Shown: piece after piece, positions 1-5,480 of the stretch
Layout: each line of letters opens with the position of its first letter
Numbering within the stretch: position 1 is the first letter of the stretch
NCBI GenBank assembly: GCA_030452365.1
Contig: JAKDMK010000184.1
Coordinates: forward strand, 1 to 5,481
Origin: Nitrococcus sp.
GTDB lineage: Bacteria; Pseudomonadota; Gammaproteobacteria; Nitrococcales; Nitrococcaceae
Direction: 5' to 3'
DNA length: 5,481 nucleotides
Notes under the pieces: generated by a model
Databases searched by the model: none
What the model saw: the letters and a program-made list of their open reading frames with translations, nothing else
Told to the model about the DNA's origin: nothing
Made by a program: the position numbers and the translations under genes

Positions 1-1107
1 ATCGGCATGGCCTACGAGGACATCGAGACCCCCTGCCTGATCCTCGACCTCGACGCGCTTGATCGCAACATTAAGAAGATGGGCGACTACGCCCGCGCGC
101 ACAACATGCGCCACCGCGCGCACGGCAAGATGCACAAGTCGGTCGACGTGCTGAAGCTGCAGATGGAGCTGGGCGGGGCGATTGGCGTCTGCTGCCAGAA
201 GGTATCAGAGGCCGAGGTCTTCGCCCGCGCCGGCATCAATGACATCCTGGTCTCGAACCAGGTACGCGGCCTCGCCAAGATCGACCGGCTCGCGCGCTTG
301 CCGAAATACGGCGGCCGGGTCATCGTCTGCGTCGACGAGGTGGCAAACGTCGCCGAGATCTCGCAGGCGGCGCAGAAGCACGGCACCACCCTCGATGTCT
401 TCGTCGAGATCGACTGCGGCGCCGGCCGCTGCGGCGTCACCACGACGTCCGCGGTGGTCGAAATCGCCAAGGCCGTCGCCGCCGCGCCTAACCTGCGTTT
501 CCTCGGCATCCAGGCCTACCAGGGCGCGATGCAGCACATGGACAAGTACGAGGACCGCAAGGCCAAGCTCGACATCGCCATCACCATGGTCAAAGACGCG
601 GTCGAGGCGCTGAACAAGGAGGGGCTCGAGCCCGAGCTGGTTTCGGGCGGCGGCACCGGCAGCTACTACTTCGAGAGCAACTCGGGGGTCTACAATGAGC
701 TGCAGTGTGGCTCCTACGCCTTCATGGACGGTGACTACGGGCGCATCCTCGACAAGGAGGGCCGCCGCATCGACCAGGGCGAATGGGAGAACTCGCTTTT
801 TATCCTGACCAGCGTGATGAGCCACGCCAAGCCCGACAAGGCGATCTGCGACGCCGGGCTTAAGGCGCAGTCGGTCGACTCAGGGATGCCGTTCATCTAC
901 GGCCGCGAGGACGTCAAGTACATCAAGTGCTCCGACGAGCACGGCGTCATCGAGGATCCGAACGGCGTGCTGAAGATCAACGAGAAGCTGAAGCTCGTCA
1001 CCAGCCACTGCGACCCGACCTGCAACGTGCACGACTGGTATATCGGCGTGCGCAACGGCAAGGTGGAGTCGATCTGGCCGGTCAGTGCCCGCGGCATGCT
1101 CTACTGA
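1..1107 (+). CDS. bhcC: 3-hydroxy-D-aspartate aldolase (beta-hydroxyaspartate aldolase), 5' end probably outside window
   Basis: PLP enzyme of the DSD1/D-threonine aldolase family (alanine-racemase-like N-terminal barrel). In the beta-hydroxyaspartate cycle it condenses glycine and glyoxylate to beta-hydroxyaspartate in the cytoplasm. Seen, numbering from the ATG at 7 (366 residues): substrate-barrel start ETPCLILDLDAL (7-18); HGKMHK at 39-44, with Lys41 the expected Schiff-base lysine; VEIDCGAGRCGV (133-144); phosphate-binding SGGGTGSYYFE (213-223); and HCD at 334-336, whose His334 and Asp336 fit the HxD divalent-metal site of D-threonine aldolases (D-serine dehydratases have HxC). From memory the protein closely tracks Paracoccus BhcC throughout, including the NELQCGSYAFMD and ARG-containing C-terminus. 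The frame is open through base 1 and no ribosome site fits the 6 bases before ATG 7. The known homologue has about 20 more N-terminal residues, so the true start is likely upstream. The downstream bhcD-like gene supports the specific assignment. The alternative is a generic D-threonine aldolase. Confidence 0.85.
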   Translation: MGMAYEDIETPCLILDLDALDRNIKKMGDYARAHNMRHRAHGKMHKSVDVLKLQMELGGAIGVCCQKVSEAEVFARAGINDILVSNQVRGLAKIDRLARLPKYGGRVIVCVDEVANVAEISQAAQKHGTTLDVFVEIDCGAGRCGVTTTSAVVEIAKAVAAAPNLRFLGIQAYQGAMQHMDKYEDRKAKLDIAITMVKDAVEALNKEGLEPELVSGGGTGSYYFESNSGVYNELQCGSYAFMDGDYGRILDKEGRRIDQGEWENSLFILTSVMSHAKPDKAICDAGLKAQSVDSGMPFIYGREDVKYIKCSDEHGVIEDPNGVLKINEKLKLVTSHCDPTCNVHDWYIGVRNGKVESIWPVSARGMLY

Positions 1108-1176
1108 GGCGCGCGTCGCCGCCGGGTGCAATCACGTGAACGCGGCGTGTAAACGCGCGTCGGAACAGTACTAATC

Positions 1177-1200
1177 CGTCTGCTCACGGGTGAGCAGACG
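1177..1200. repeat. Perfect inverted repeat between bhcC and bhcD
   Basis: CGTCTGCTCAC (1177-1187) is followed by GG and then by its exact reverse complement (1190-1200). In RNA this would form a very stable hairpin with about 10 pairs and a 4-base loop. No T-run follows, so it is not a classical intrinsic terminator. It ends 14 bases before the GGAG ribosome site of bhcD. It could be an mRNA processing or stability element setting the bhcC:bhcD ratio, a partial attenuator, or a protein-binding operator. The symmetry is directly seen; the role is inference. Confidence 0.6.
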
Positions 1201-1214
1201 AGCGCCTACAGCCG

Positions 1215-1218
1215 GGAG
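1215..1218 (+). promoter_or_regulatory. Ribosome binding site deciding the bhcD start
   Basis: GGAG lies 10 bases before ATG 1229. It supports that ATG over the in-frame GTG at 1190, which lies inside the hairpin's right arm and would add 13 residues (MSRRAPTAGRTAA) with no resemblance to the family's N-terminus. Confidence 0.6.
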
Positions 1219-1228
1219 AACCGCCGCC

Positions 1229-2197
1229 ATGATCATCGTCCCCGAAGAAGCCTGCCCCGGCCTGCTCGACATCGACGCCGCCTTCGCGGCGGTGGAGAAC
1301 GTCTATTCCGCCATGGGCCGCGGCGACGCCTATAATTTCCCGGTGGTGCGCGAGGCGATCGGCCACGCCGACGCGCTCTACGGCTTCAAGGGCGGCTTCG
1401 ACCGCGTTAGCCAGGTGCTCGGCGTCAAGGCCGGTGGCTACTGGCCGCACAACCTGGAGCGCGGCCTCGGGGGCAACCACCAGTCGACGGTCTTCCTGTT
1501 CGACCCCGAAACCGGCAAGGCGACGGCCTGCATCGGCGGCAACTACCTGACCGCCGCCCGCACCGCCGCCTCCTGCGCCGTCTCGATCAAGCATCTCGCC
1601 CGTGCGGACGCCAAGGTGCTCGGGATGGTCGGCGCCGGCCACCAGTCCGCCTTCCAGATGCGCGCCGCTGCCCGCCAGCGCGGCTTCCAGCGGGTGGTCG
1701 GCTGGAACCTGCACAAGGAGATGCTGTCGCGGCTCGCCGATACCGCCGCCGAGCTCGGCCTGCCCTACGAGTCGGTCGAGCTCGACCGGCTCGGCGCCGA
1801 GGCGGACGTCATCATCACCATCACCTCGAGCTTCGACCCCATCCTGATGAAAAGCCATGTCAAGCCCGGCACCCACATCGCTGCCATGGGCACCGACACC
1901 AAGGGCAAGCAGGAGCTCGACGCCGCCCTCGTCGCCGCCGCCACCCTCTTCACCGACGAGGTCGCCCAGTCCGTCTCGATCGGTGAGGCCCAGCACGCGG
2001 TCGGGCAGGGTCTGAAGGGCGAGGCCGACATCACCCAGATCGGCGCGGTGATCAACGGCGACCACCCCGGCCGCCGCGCGCCCGATGAGATCACTCTCTT
2101 CGACGGCACCGGCGTCGGCCTGCAGGACCTCGCCGTCGCCCCCGCCGTGGTCGGCTTGGCGCGCGGGGCCGGGAAGGCCGTCGCGGTGGCGGTATGA
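1229..2197 (+). CDS. bhcD: Iminosuccinate reductase, ornithine cyclodeaminase/mu-crystallin family
   Basis: NAD(P)H-dependent reductase of the ornithine cyclodeaminase/mu-crystallin fold, 322 residues, full length for the family. In the beta-hydroxyaspartate cycle it reduces iminosuccinate to L-aspartate, which feeds the aspartate-glyoxylate aminotransferase BhcA. Seen: N-terminal MIIVPE followed by NFPVVRE (36-42), GFKGGF (52-57), GVKAGG with Lys67 (the conserved active-site lysine position), NHQSTVFLFDPETGK (83-97), TAARTAA with Arg111 (substrate-carboxylate binding in relatives), Rossmann glycine motif GMVGAGHQS (132-140), HIAAMGTDTKGKQEL (216-230), and the C-terminal FDGTGVGLQDLA (291-302). 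The start is ATG 1229 by its ribosome site. It lies 121 bp downstream of bhcC on the same strand, which favours the BHAC role over ornithine cyclodeaminase or alanine dehydrogenase activity. The family alone would not settle the substrate; the neighbour does. It is the last gene of the cluster here, since the next gene is convergent. Confidence 0.82.
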   Translation: MIIVPEEACPGLLDIDAAFAAVENVYSAMGRGDAYNFPVVREAIGHADALYGFKGGFDRVSQVLGVKAGGYWPHNLERGLGGNHQSTVFLFDPETGKATACIGGNYLTAARTAASCAVSIKHLARADAKVLGMVGAGHQSAFQMRAAARQRGFQRVVGWNLHKEMLSRLADTAAELGLPYESVELDRLGAEADVIITITSSFDPILMKSHVKPGTHIAAMGTDTKGKQELDAALVAAATLFTDEVAQSVSIGEAQHAVGQGLKGEADITQIGAVINGDHPGRRAPDEITLFDGTGVGLQDLAVAPAVVGLARGAGKAVAVAV

Positions 2198-2358
2198 CCG
2201 ATCAGCGCGGCCAGAGCGCCGCCATCTGAAGGCGCCCGCCGCGCCGCCCGGCTGCTGACCGAATCTGTGAATCGGAAGGTCGCTTTCTGGCTTGATTCAG
2301 GGCTACGACCGACCCGCTGTTCCTTCCAAGTCCCGGTCGGCCCGGCGTCCAGGGTGGG

Positions 2359-4272
2359 CTACGTAGCTCGCTGCATGATAACGCGGAACGGCACCGCGTC
2401 GAAATGGGCAAACAGACCGTGCTGAGTGAGTTTGGTACGCGTGAGCCGCGGTGAGGTAATCCCGCAAAGAAAACGCGCAACGACGCGCGGATCGTTCAGC
2501 AGCTCGGAACGTTCCCGCCGGAGCGCTTCCACCTGTTGCCAGGTTTCGGCATCGATGTCAGTCGGCGCCCGCGCCGGCGCAACCTGCGGTGTATGCCCGC
2601 CGAGGCACCATGTGCAATGGCCGCAGGGGGAGTCCAACGTTTCGCCGAAGTACTGGCACAGCCGCGCTATCTGGCAGCCATCGTGCTGGACCAGATCGAG
2701 TACCTGATGCAGCCGGTCGATTTCCCGCGCCTCGCGCGTCAACGATCGCTGAAACAATTCGTCAGCCAAAGCGGCAATATCCGCGGGCACCTGCAAACAG
2801 CGATACGGGTTGCGCACCCTGGCGGCGCGCACTTCGAGCATTTGCTGCTCGTGTAAATGTTCCAGCGCCCGCACGAGTCGTTCGCGGGGCTGGTGCAGGG
2901 CCGCAGCGGTGCTGTCGACGTCGAGCTTGAACCAGGTTCTGGCTTTGACGGAACGGCTCAGCATTTGGCGCAAGAATTCCCGCCTCGCTCCGTCGAACTG
3001 TTCCAGGATTTGCTGTGACGTAAGCCGCGGTTGAAACTGGTAGCTGTCGTAAAACGGTGTGCCCGCCTGCAGGTAGCGTTCCAGCTCCAGGTAGGTCAAT
3101 AACGTGCGTGTCACCAAGTTGCGGATATCGTGCCGGTTGGAAAGCTCGTACAGCCCGACGTCGAATCGGTCGCCTTGCGAGAATACGTCCGTCAGCAGCG
3201 AGAGCACGGCGGCATGCGTGGGCGTGTCGCCGTACGCGAAATTTTCCAGCACGCAGAGGTCGTCGCCGGCGGCGAACATCTCGCAGGTGGCGGGTGCTCC
3301 GTCGCGGCCGGCACGGCCGATCTCCTGGGAATAATTCTCCAGGCTCTTCGGTAGATTGTAATGATAGACATAGCGGATGTTCGCCTTGTCGATGCCCATC
3401 CCGAACGCGATGGTGGCCACTACGATGTGATCGTCCGAGGCGATAAACCAGTCTTGCACCGCCGTTCGCTGGTCGTATTTCATTCCGGCGTGATAGGCCC
3501 GCGCCTGCAGTCCCGCATCGGCAAGCTTCTGCGCCACCCGTTCGGCCGTTTTCTGTAGCGTGACATAGGCGATGGTCGGGCCGGACTGGCGCTGTTGCAG
3601 CCGCGCAAGCAGCACCTCGTCGCGCTGGCTGGCTTCGACCGGCGTGGTAAGCAGCGTCAGATTAGGCCGGTAGAAGCCCGTGTGGATCGCGCACTCGGGC
3701 GCAATGTCGAATCGGCGGCAGATATCGCCGAGCACGTGCGGCGTCGCGGTCGCAGTGAGGGCGAGGATCCGCTCGGCCTGGATCAACGAGGCAAAACCGG
3801 CGAGCTTCAGGTAATCGGGGCGAAAGTTGTGGCCCCACTCCGAGATGCAATGTGCCTCGTCGACCGCGAACAGCGAAACATGAATCGGCTTGATGGTTTC
3901 GCGGAACCGTTCGTTGTTGAACCGCTCCGGCGCTACGTACAACAAGCGCAAAGCACCGCCGCGGATGCGCTGCATCACGTCGCGATGTTCGTCCAGCGAC
4001 AATGAGGAATCGAGTCGATCCGCGGCGATACCCCGCCGCGCGAGCGCATCGATTTGATCTTTCATCAGCGCAATCAGTGGTGACACGACCAGCGTCAGTC
4101 CAGGCAGCAGCAATGCCGGCAACTGATAACAAAGCGACTTGCCGCCACCGGTGGGGAACACGGCCGCGGCACTCCGGCCGGCGAGCAGGTGCTCGACCGC
4201 TTCCCGTTGGCCTGGCAGAAACTCCGTAAAACCAAAGTGCTGCTTGAGATGATTGTGAAGATTCGCTGGCAT
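2359..4272 (-). CDS. recQ: RecQ-family ATP-dependent DNA helicase
   Basis: Superfamily 2 3'-5' DNA helicase acting in recombination and replication repair. From ATG 4272 it is 637 residues. Motifs seen in order: motif 0 FTEFLPGQREAV (15-26; usual form FRPGQ), Walker A FPTGGGKS (39-46, Lys45), Ia SPLIALMKDQ (64-73), Walker B plus aromatic-rich loop DEAHCISEWGHNFRPDY (138-154), III LALTATAT (170-177), IV TIAYV (233-237), V ATIAFGMGIDKANIRYV (286-302), VI YSQEIGRAGRDG (314-325). A zinc module uses Cys539 (LCQYFGE) and Cys550, Cys553 and Cys556 (CGHCTWC). A winged-helix-like region precedes it. The C-terminal 80 residues contain RFLCGITSPRLTR and no recognisable HRDC domain, so it differs in architecture from E. 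coli RecQ. An in-frame GTG at 4311 would add 13 residues encoded by a microsatellite (Glu-Cys repeats). I prefer ATG 4272, although no strong ribosome site precedes either start. Convergent with bhcD; the TAG stop lies inside the palindrome GCTACGTAGC (2358-2367). Confidence 0.92.
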   Translation of the reverse strand: MPANLHNHLKQHFGFTEFLPGQREAVEHLLAGRSAAAVFPTGGGKSLCYQLPALLLPGLTLVVSPLIALMKDQIDALARRGIAADRLDSSLSLDEHRDVMQRIRGGALRLLYVAPERFNNERFRETIKPIHVSLFAVDEAHCISEWGHNFRPDYLKLAGFASLIQAERILALTATATPHVLGDICRRFDIAPECAIHTGFYRPNLTLLTTPVEASQRDEVLLARLQQRQSGPTIAYVTLQKTAERVAQKLADAGLQARAYHAGMKYDQRTAVQDWFIASDDHIVVATIAFGMGIDKANIRYVYHYNLPKSLENYSQEIGRAGRDGAPATCEMFAAGDDLCVLENFAYGDTPTHAAVLSLLTDVFSQGDRFDVGLYELSNRHDIRNLVTRTLLTYLELERYLQAGTPFYDSYQFQPRLTSQQILEQFDGARREFLRQMLSRSVKARTWFKLDVDSTAAALHQPRERLVRALEHLHEQQMLEVRAARVRNPYRCLQVPADIAALADELFQRSLTREAREIDRLHQVLDLVQHDGCQIARLCQYFGETLDSPCGHCTWCLGGHTPQVAPARAPTDIDAETWQQVEALRRERSELLNDPRVVARFLCGITSPRLTRTKLTQHGLFAHFDAVPFRVIMQRAT

Positions 4273-4274
4273 CA

Positions 4275-4307
4275 CACACTCACACTCACACTCACACTCA
4301 CACTCAC
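4275..4307. repeat. Hexanucleotide microsatellite (CACACT)5.5 at the recQ start
   Basis: Five perfect CACACT units (4275-4304) plus CAC, ending 3 bases upstream of the preferred recQ ATG. Read on the recQ strand it is GAGTGT repeated. If translation began at GTG 4311 it would encode alternating Glu-Cys. Because the unit is six bases, slippage changes the leader or N-terminus length without shifting frame. If ATG is the start, the repeat occupies the position of the ribosome binding site. Confidence 0.9.
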
Positions 4308-4352
4308 CCACCGGGTTGAAATGAAGCGGGAGACAACCTCCTCGACGGAGTC

Positions 4353-4517
4353 TTAGTTGGCACGATGTATAGAATACTCACCCGGCGCATCCTGGATCGC
4401 CCAAACAATGCGACGGGCAGTTGCCCGGCCAATGCCATCAACGTCCGCCAATGCCACCTCATCCATAGCAACGCCCGAACCGAAAAGTTCTTGAGGGCCG
4501 AGAGAAAACGGCTTATC
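4353..4517 (-). pseudogene. Helix-hairpin-helix (HhH) peptide remnant behind vapC
   Basis: Directly after the vapC TGA (4518-4520) the same frame continues for 54 codons to TAA (4353-4355). It contains LFGSGVAMDEVALADVDG followed by IGRATARRIVWAIQ, a good HhH motif (GIG hairpin, then TARRI) of the kind found at the C-termini of ERCC4/Hef-like nucleases and UvrC. An ATG at 4466 could start a 37-residue peptide. In the neighbouring minus-strand frame the bases just upstream read RFLSALKNF, which would precede FGSGVA naturally if one base were lost or gained, so this may be a frameshifted 3' end of a larger DNA-repair gene truncated by arrival of vapBC. The HhH reading is seen; parent family and history are inference. 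It could also be a chance in-frame tail. Confidence 0.45.
4366..4371 (-). promoter_or_regulatory. Possible -10 element for recQ
   Basis: TATACA on the minus strand, with an overlapping TATTCT just upstream, lies about 95 bases before ATG 4272 in an otherwise GC-rich stretch. I see no good -35 at 16-18 bases. It also falls within the 3' end of the HhH remnant. Weak, single-element evidence. Confidence 0.2.
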
Positions 4518-4931
4518 TCAGATGTCACGCGGCAGGAGCTTCGGTGCGCCACGCAGCGATACGGCGCCAAAATGCCTCAGATCCAGGGTGGCGATCGCCG
4601 AATCCTCGAGACGCTCGGCCATTGCCATCACCACGCCGTCTACGAGACCGAGCCGCAAATCCCGGTACTGCTCGCACAGCGCGTTGGCACGTTCCAGGTC
4701 CGCGCCGTCGCCCCATTCCACTGCGTACAGGCCCGTGGCAAGGTCCGACAGGAACGCCTCTTGGGCGAGAGCGCCAACGCGCGTTGCGAGCAGATAGTCC
4801 ACCTCCGGCAAGATCGCCCAAGGCAGGATCCAGGATGCCGGATCCGTCTCGAAGGCGGACCGCAATGGGCGATGATGCCGGTCGTCCGCGTCGATCAGCG
4901 CGATCAGCGCGCCGGTATCTGCCACGATCAC
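4518..4931 (-). CDS. vapC: PIN-domain ribonuclease toxin, VapC family
   Basis: Toxin of a type II toxin-antitoxin module: a Mg2+-dependent endoribonuclease that cuts RNA (tRNA or rRNA in characterised members) when free of antitoxin. 137 residues, typical for VapC. The four acidic catalytic positions are all seen: Asp5 (VADTGAL), Glu43 (LPEVDYLL), Asp98 (GLVDGVVMA) and Asp117 (TLDLRHF). The C-terminus LLPRDI is the usual ending for this subgroup, so the TGA at 4518 gives a full-length domain. It starts at GTG 4931, whose last two bases are the first two of the antitoxin TGA stop (GTGA overlap). This implies translational coupling to the antitoxin. It appears intact. The RNA target cannot be told from sequence. 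Confidence 0.87.
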   Translation of the reverse strand: MIVADTGALIALIDADDRHHRPLRSAFETDPASWILPWAILPEVDYLLATRVGALAQEAFLSDLATGLYAVEWGDGADLERANALCEQYRDLRLGLVDGVVMAMAERLEDSAIATLDLRHFGAVSLRGAPKLLPRDI

Positions 4932-5164
4932 GAATCGCGCCCCATACCCTCCAGGAGCTCTTCGGCCCGTTCGGCGACGTCCTCCTGCCCGCTGTGCCCG
5001 ATGCCGACACTGCGGGGTACCGGCCGGTCGTCGTGACGACGTGCATACTCGGCGATCGCCTCTCTCAGCAACTCAGCGGTAGGCTGGTTGCGTTGTCGGG
5101 CCAAGGCCTTGACACGACGATAGTCGGTCTCGCGGAGATACAAGGTAGTTTTGGTCAATTTCAT
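4928..5164 (-). CDS. vapB: Ribbon-helix-helix (CopG-type) antitoxin of the VapC toxin
   Basis: 78 residues. N-terminal MKLTKTTLYLRETDYRRVKALARQRNQP fits the ribbon (KTTLYL, about 5-10) and the first helix; the second helix is TAELLREAIAEYARRH (29-44). This RHH part should dimerise, bind DNA and autorepress. The C-terminal tail PRSVGIGHSG...DVAERAEELLEGMG (50-75) is the conserved toxin-binding tail seen in this antitoxin subgroup. I take ATG 5164 as start because the ribbon-helix-helix domain begins there. The frame stays open upstream to 5464, but that extension (MVLEFLGFSVGHYLR...) does not look like part of the antitoxin. No clear Shine-Dalgarno precedes ATG 5164. First gene of the two-gene operon with the PIN toxin. 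Confidence 0.82.
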   Translation of the reverse strand: MKLTKTTLYLRETDYRRVKALARQRNQPTAELLREAIAEYARRHDDRPVPRSVGIGHSGQEDVAERAEELLEGMGRDS

Positions 5165-5169
5165 GCCGT

Positions 5170-5183
5170 TACCATGTATGGCA
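5170..5183. promoter_or_regulatory. Near-palindromic candidate operator, with possible -35, for vapBC
   Basis: TGCCATACATGGTA on the minus strand is a 14-bp near-palindrome (arms TGCCAT/ATGGTA, one mismatch) ending 5 bases before the antitoxin ATG. Ribbon-helix-helix antitoxins commonly repress their own promoter through such sites. A near-consensus -35 TTGACT lies at 5199-5194 on the minus strand. The -10 is poor: TACATG at 15-base spacing or CATGGT at 17. Position and symmetry are seen; function is inferred. Confidence 0.35.
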
Positions 5184-5219
5184 CCACCCGTCGAGTCAAG
5201 CAAGGCAATACGCTCCTGA

Positions 5220-5480
5220 TCATGCCAGCACCCGCCGCTTCGAGCCGGCCCAGAGCGTGCGGCGGAAAACCGGTTCTCCAACCCATGGAGCCACCATCCG
5301 GCCGCGGACTGTTGGGATGCCTCGGCACGCGGTGGTTCGCGGAGATACATCAACGCCAAACCGCTGGCGAGCCCCGGCGCATACGGCTGCGATATTGCGG
5401 GCGAGTGTGGTCTTTCCCACCTTAAATAGTGCCCGACCGAAAACCCCAAAAATTCCAAAACCAACCCCGGCCTCCGATGC
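5220..5480 (-). pseudogene. Degenerate P-loop (ParA-like?) ATPase fragment
   Basis: One minus-strand frame, open to the window edge, reads GIFGVFGRALFKVGKTTLARNIAAVCAG in pieces. It has a Walker A pattern AxxxxGKT (ALFKVGKT, 5432-5409) and the helix LARNIA typical of ParA/MinD-type ATPases. The canonical KGGVGKT glycines are absent, and after about 45 residues the frame becomes unconvincing before stopping near 5220. A neighbouring frame has LALMYLREPP then ASQQSAAGWW, loosely like the ParA Walker A' strand region (xLiDxDPQ...ASa..WW), suggesting frameshifts. Homopolymer-rich DNA (5440-5465) lies upstream. It may be a decayed partition-type ATPase, the edge of a gene with sequencing errors, or chance. 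The whole 5200-5481 stretch holds no other supported gene. Confidence 0.3.

Noticed and set aside
205..825. Long minus-strand open frame inside bhcC
   Set aside because: Shadow frame of a GC-rich gene; its low-complexity Val/Asp/Ala/Gly-rich translation matches no family I know.
1184..2065. Long minus-strand open frame of 293 residues inside bhcD
   Set aside because: Antisense shadow produced by strong third-position GC bias; the + strand has clear family motifs.
2216..2235. GCGCC...GGCGC hairpin after bhcD
   Set aside because: Five pairs with a 10-base loop in GC-rich DNA, with no T-tract; expected by chance.
2259..2275. CCGAATCTGTGAATCGG as a terminator after bhcD
   Set aside because: The stem is only about five pairs with a bulge and no T-run follows on either strand.
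3662..4279. Second minus-strand open frame (205 residues) within recQ
   Set aside because: Overlaps the helicase in another frame, with low-complexity Arg/Ala-rich sequence and no motifs.
4275..4307. CRISPR-like or origin iteron reading of the hexamer tract
   Set aside because: Units are contiguous six-base repeats without spacers, and no DnaA-box-like or replication gene context is present.
4544..5425. Plus-strand 293-residue open frame across vapC and vapB
   Set aside because: Arg/Pro/Ser-rich translation typical of an antisense shadow; the minus strand encodes recognisable PIN and RHH domains.
4928..5464. Antitoxin with a 100-residue N-terminal extension
   Set aside because: The extension has no family resemblance; the RHH domain begins at ATG 5164 behind a plausible operator.
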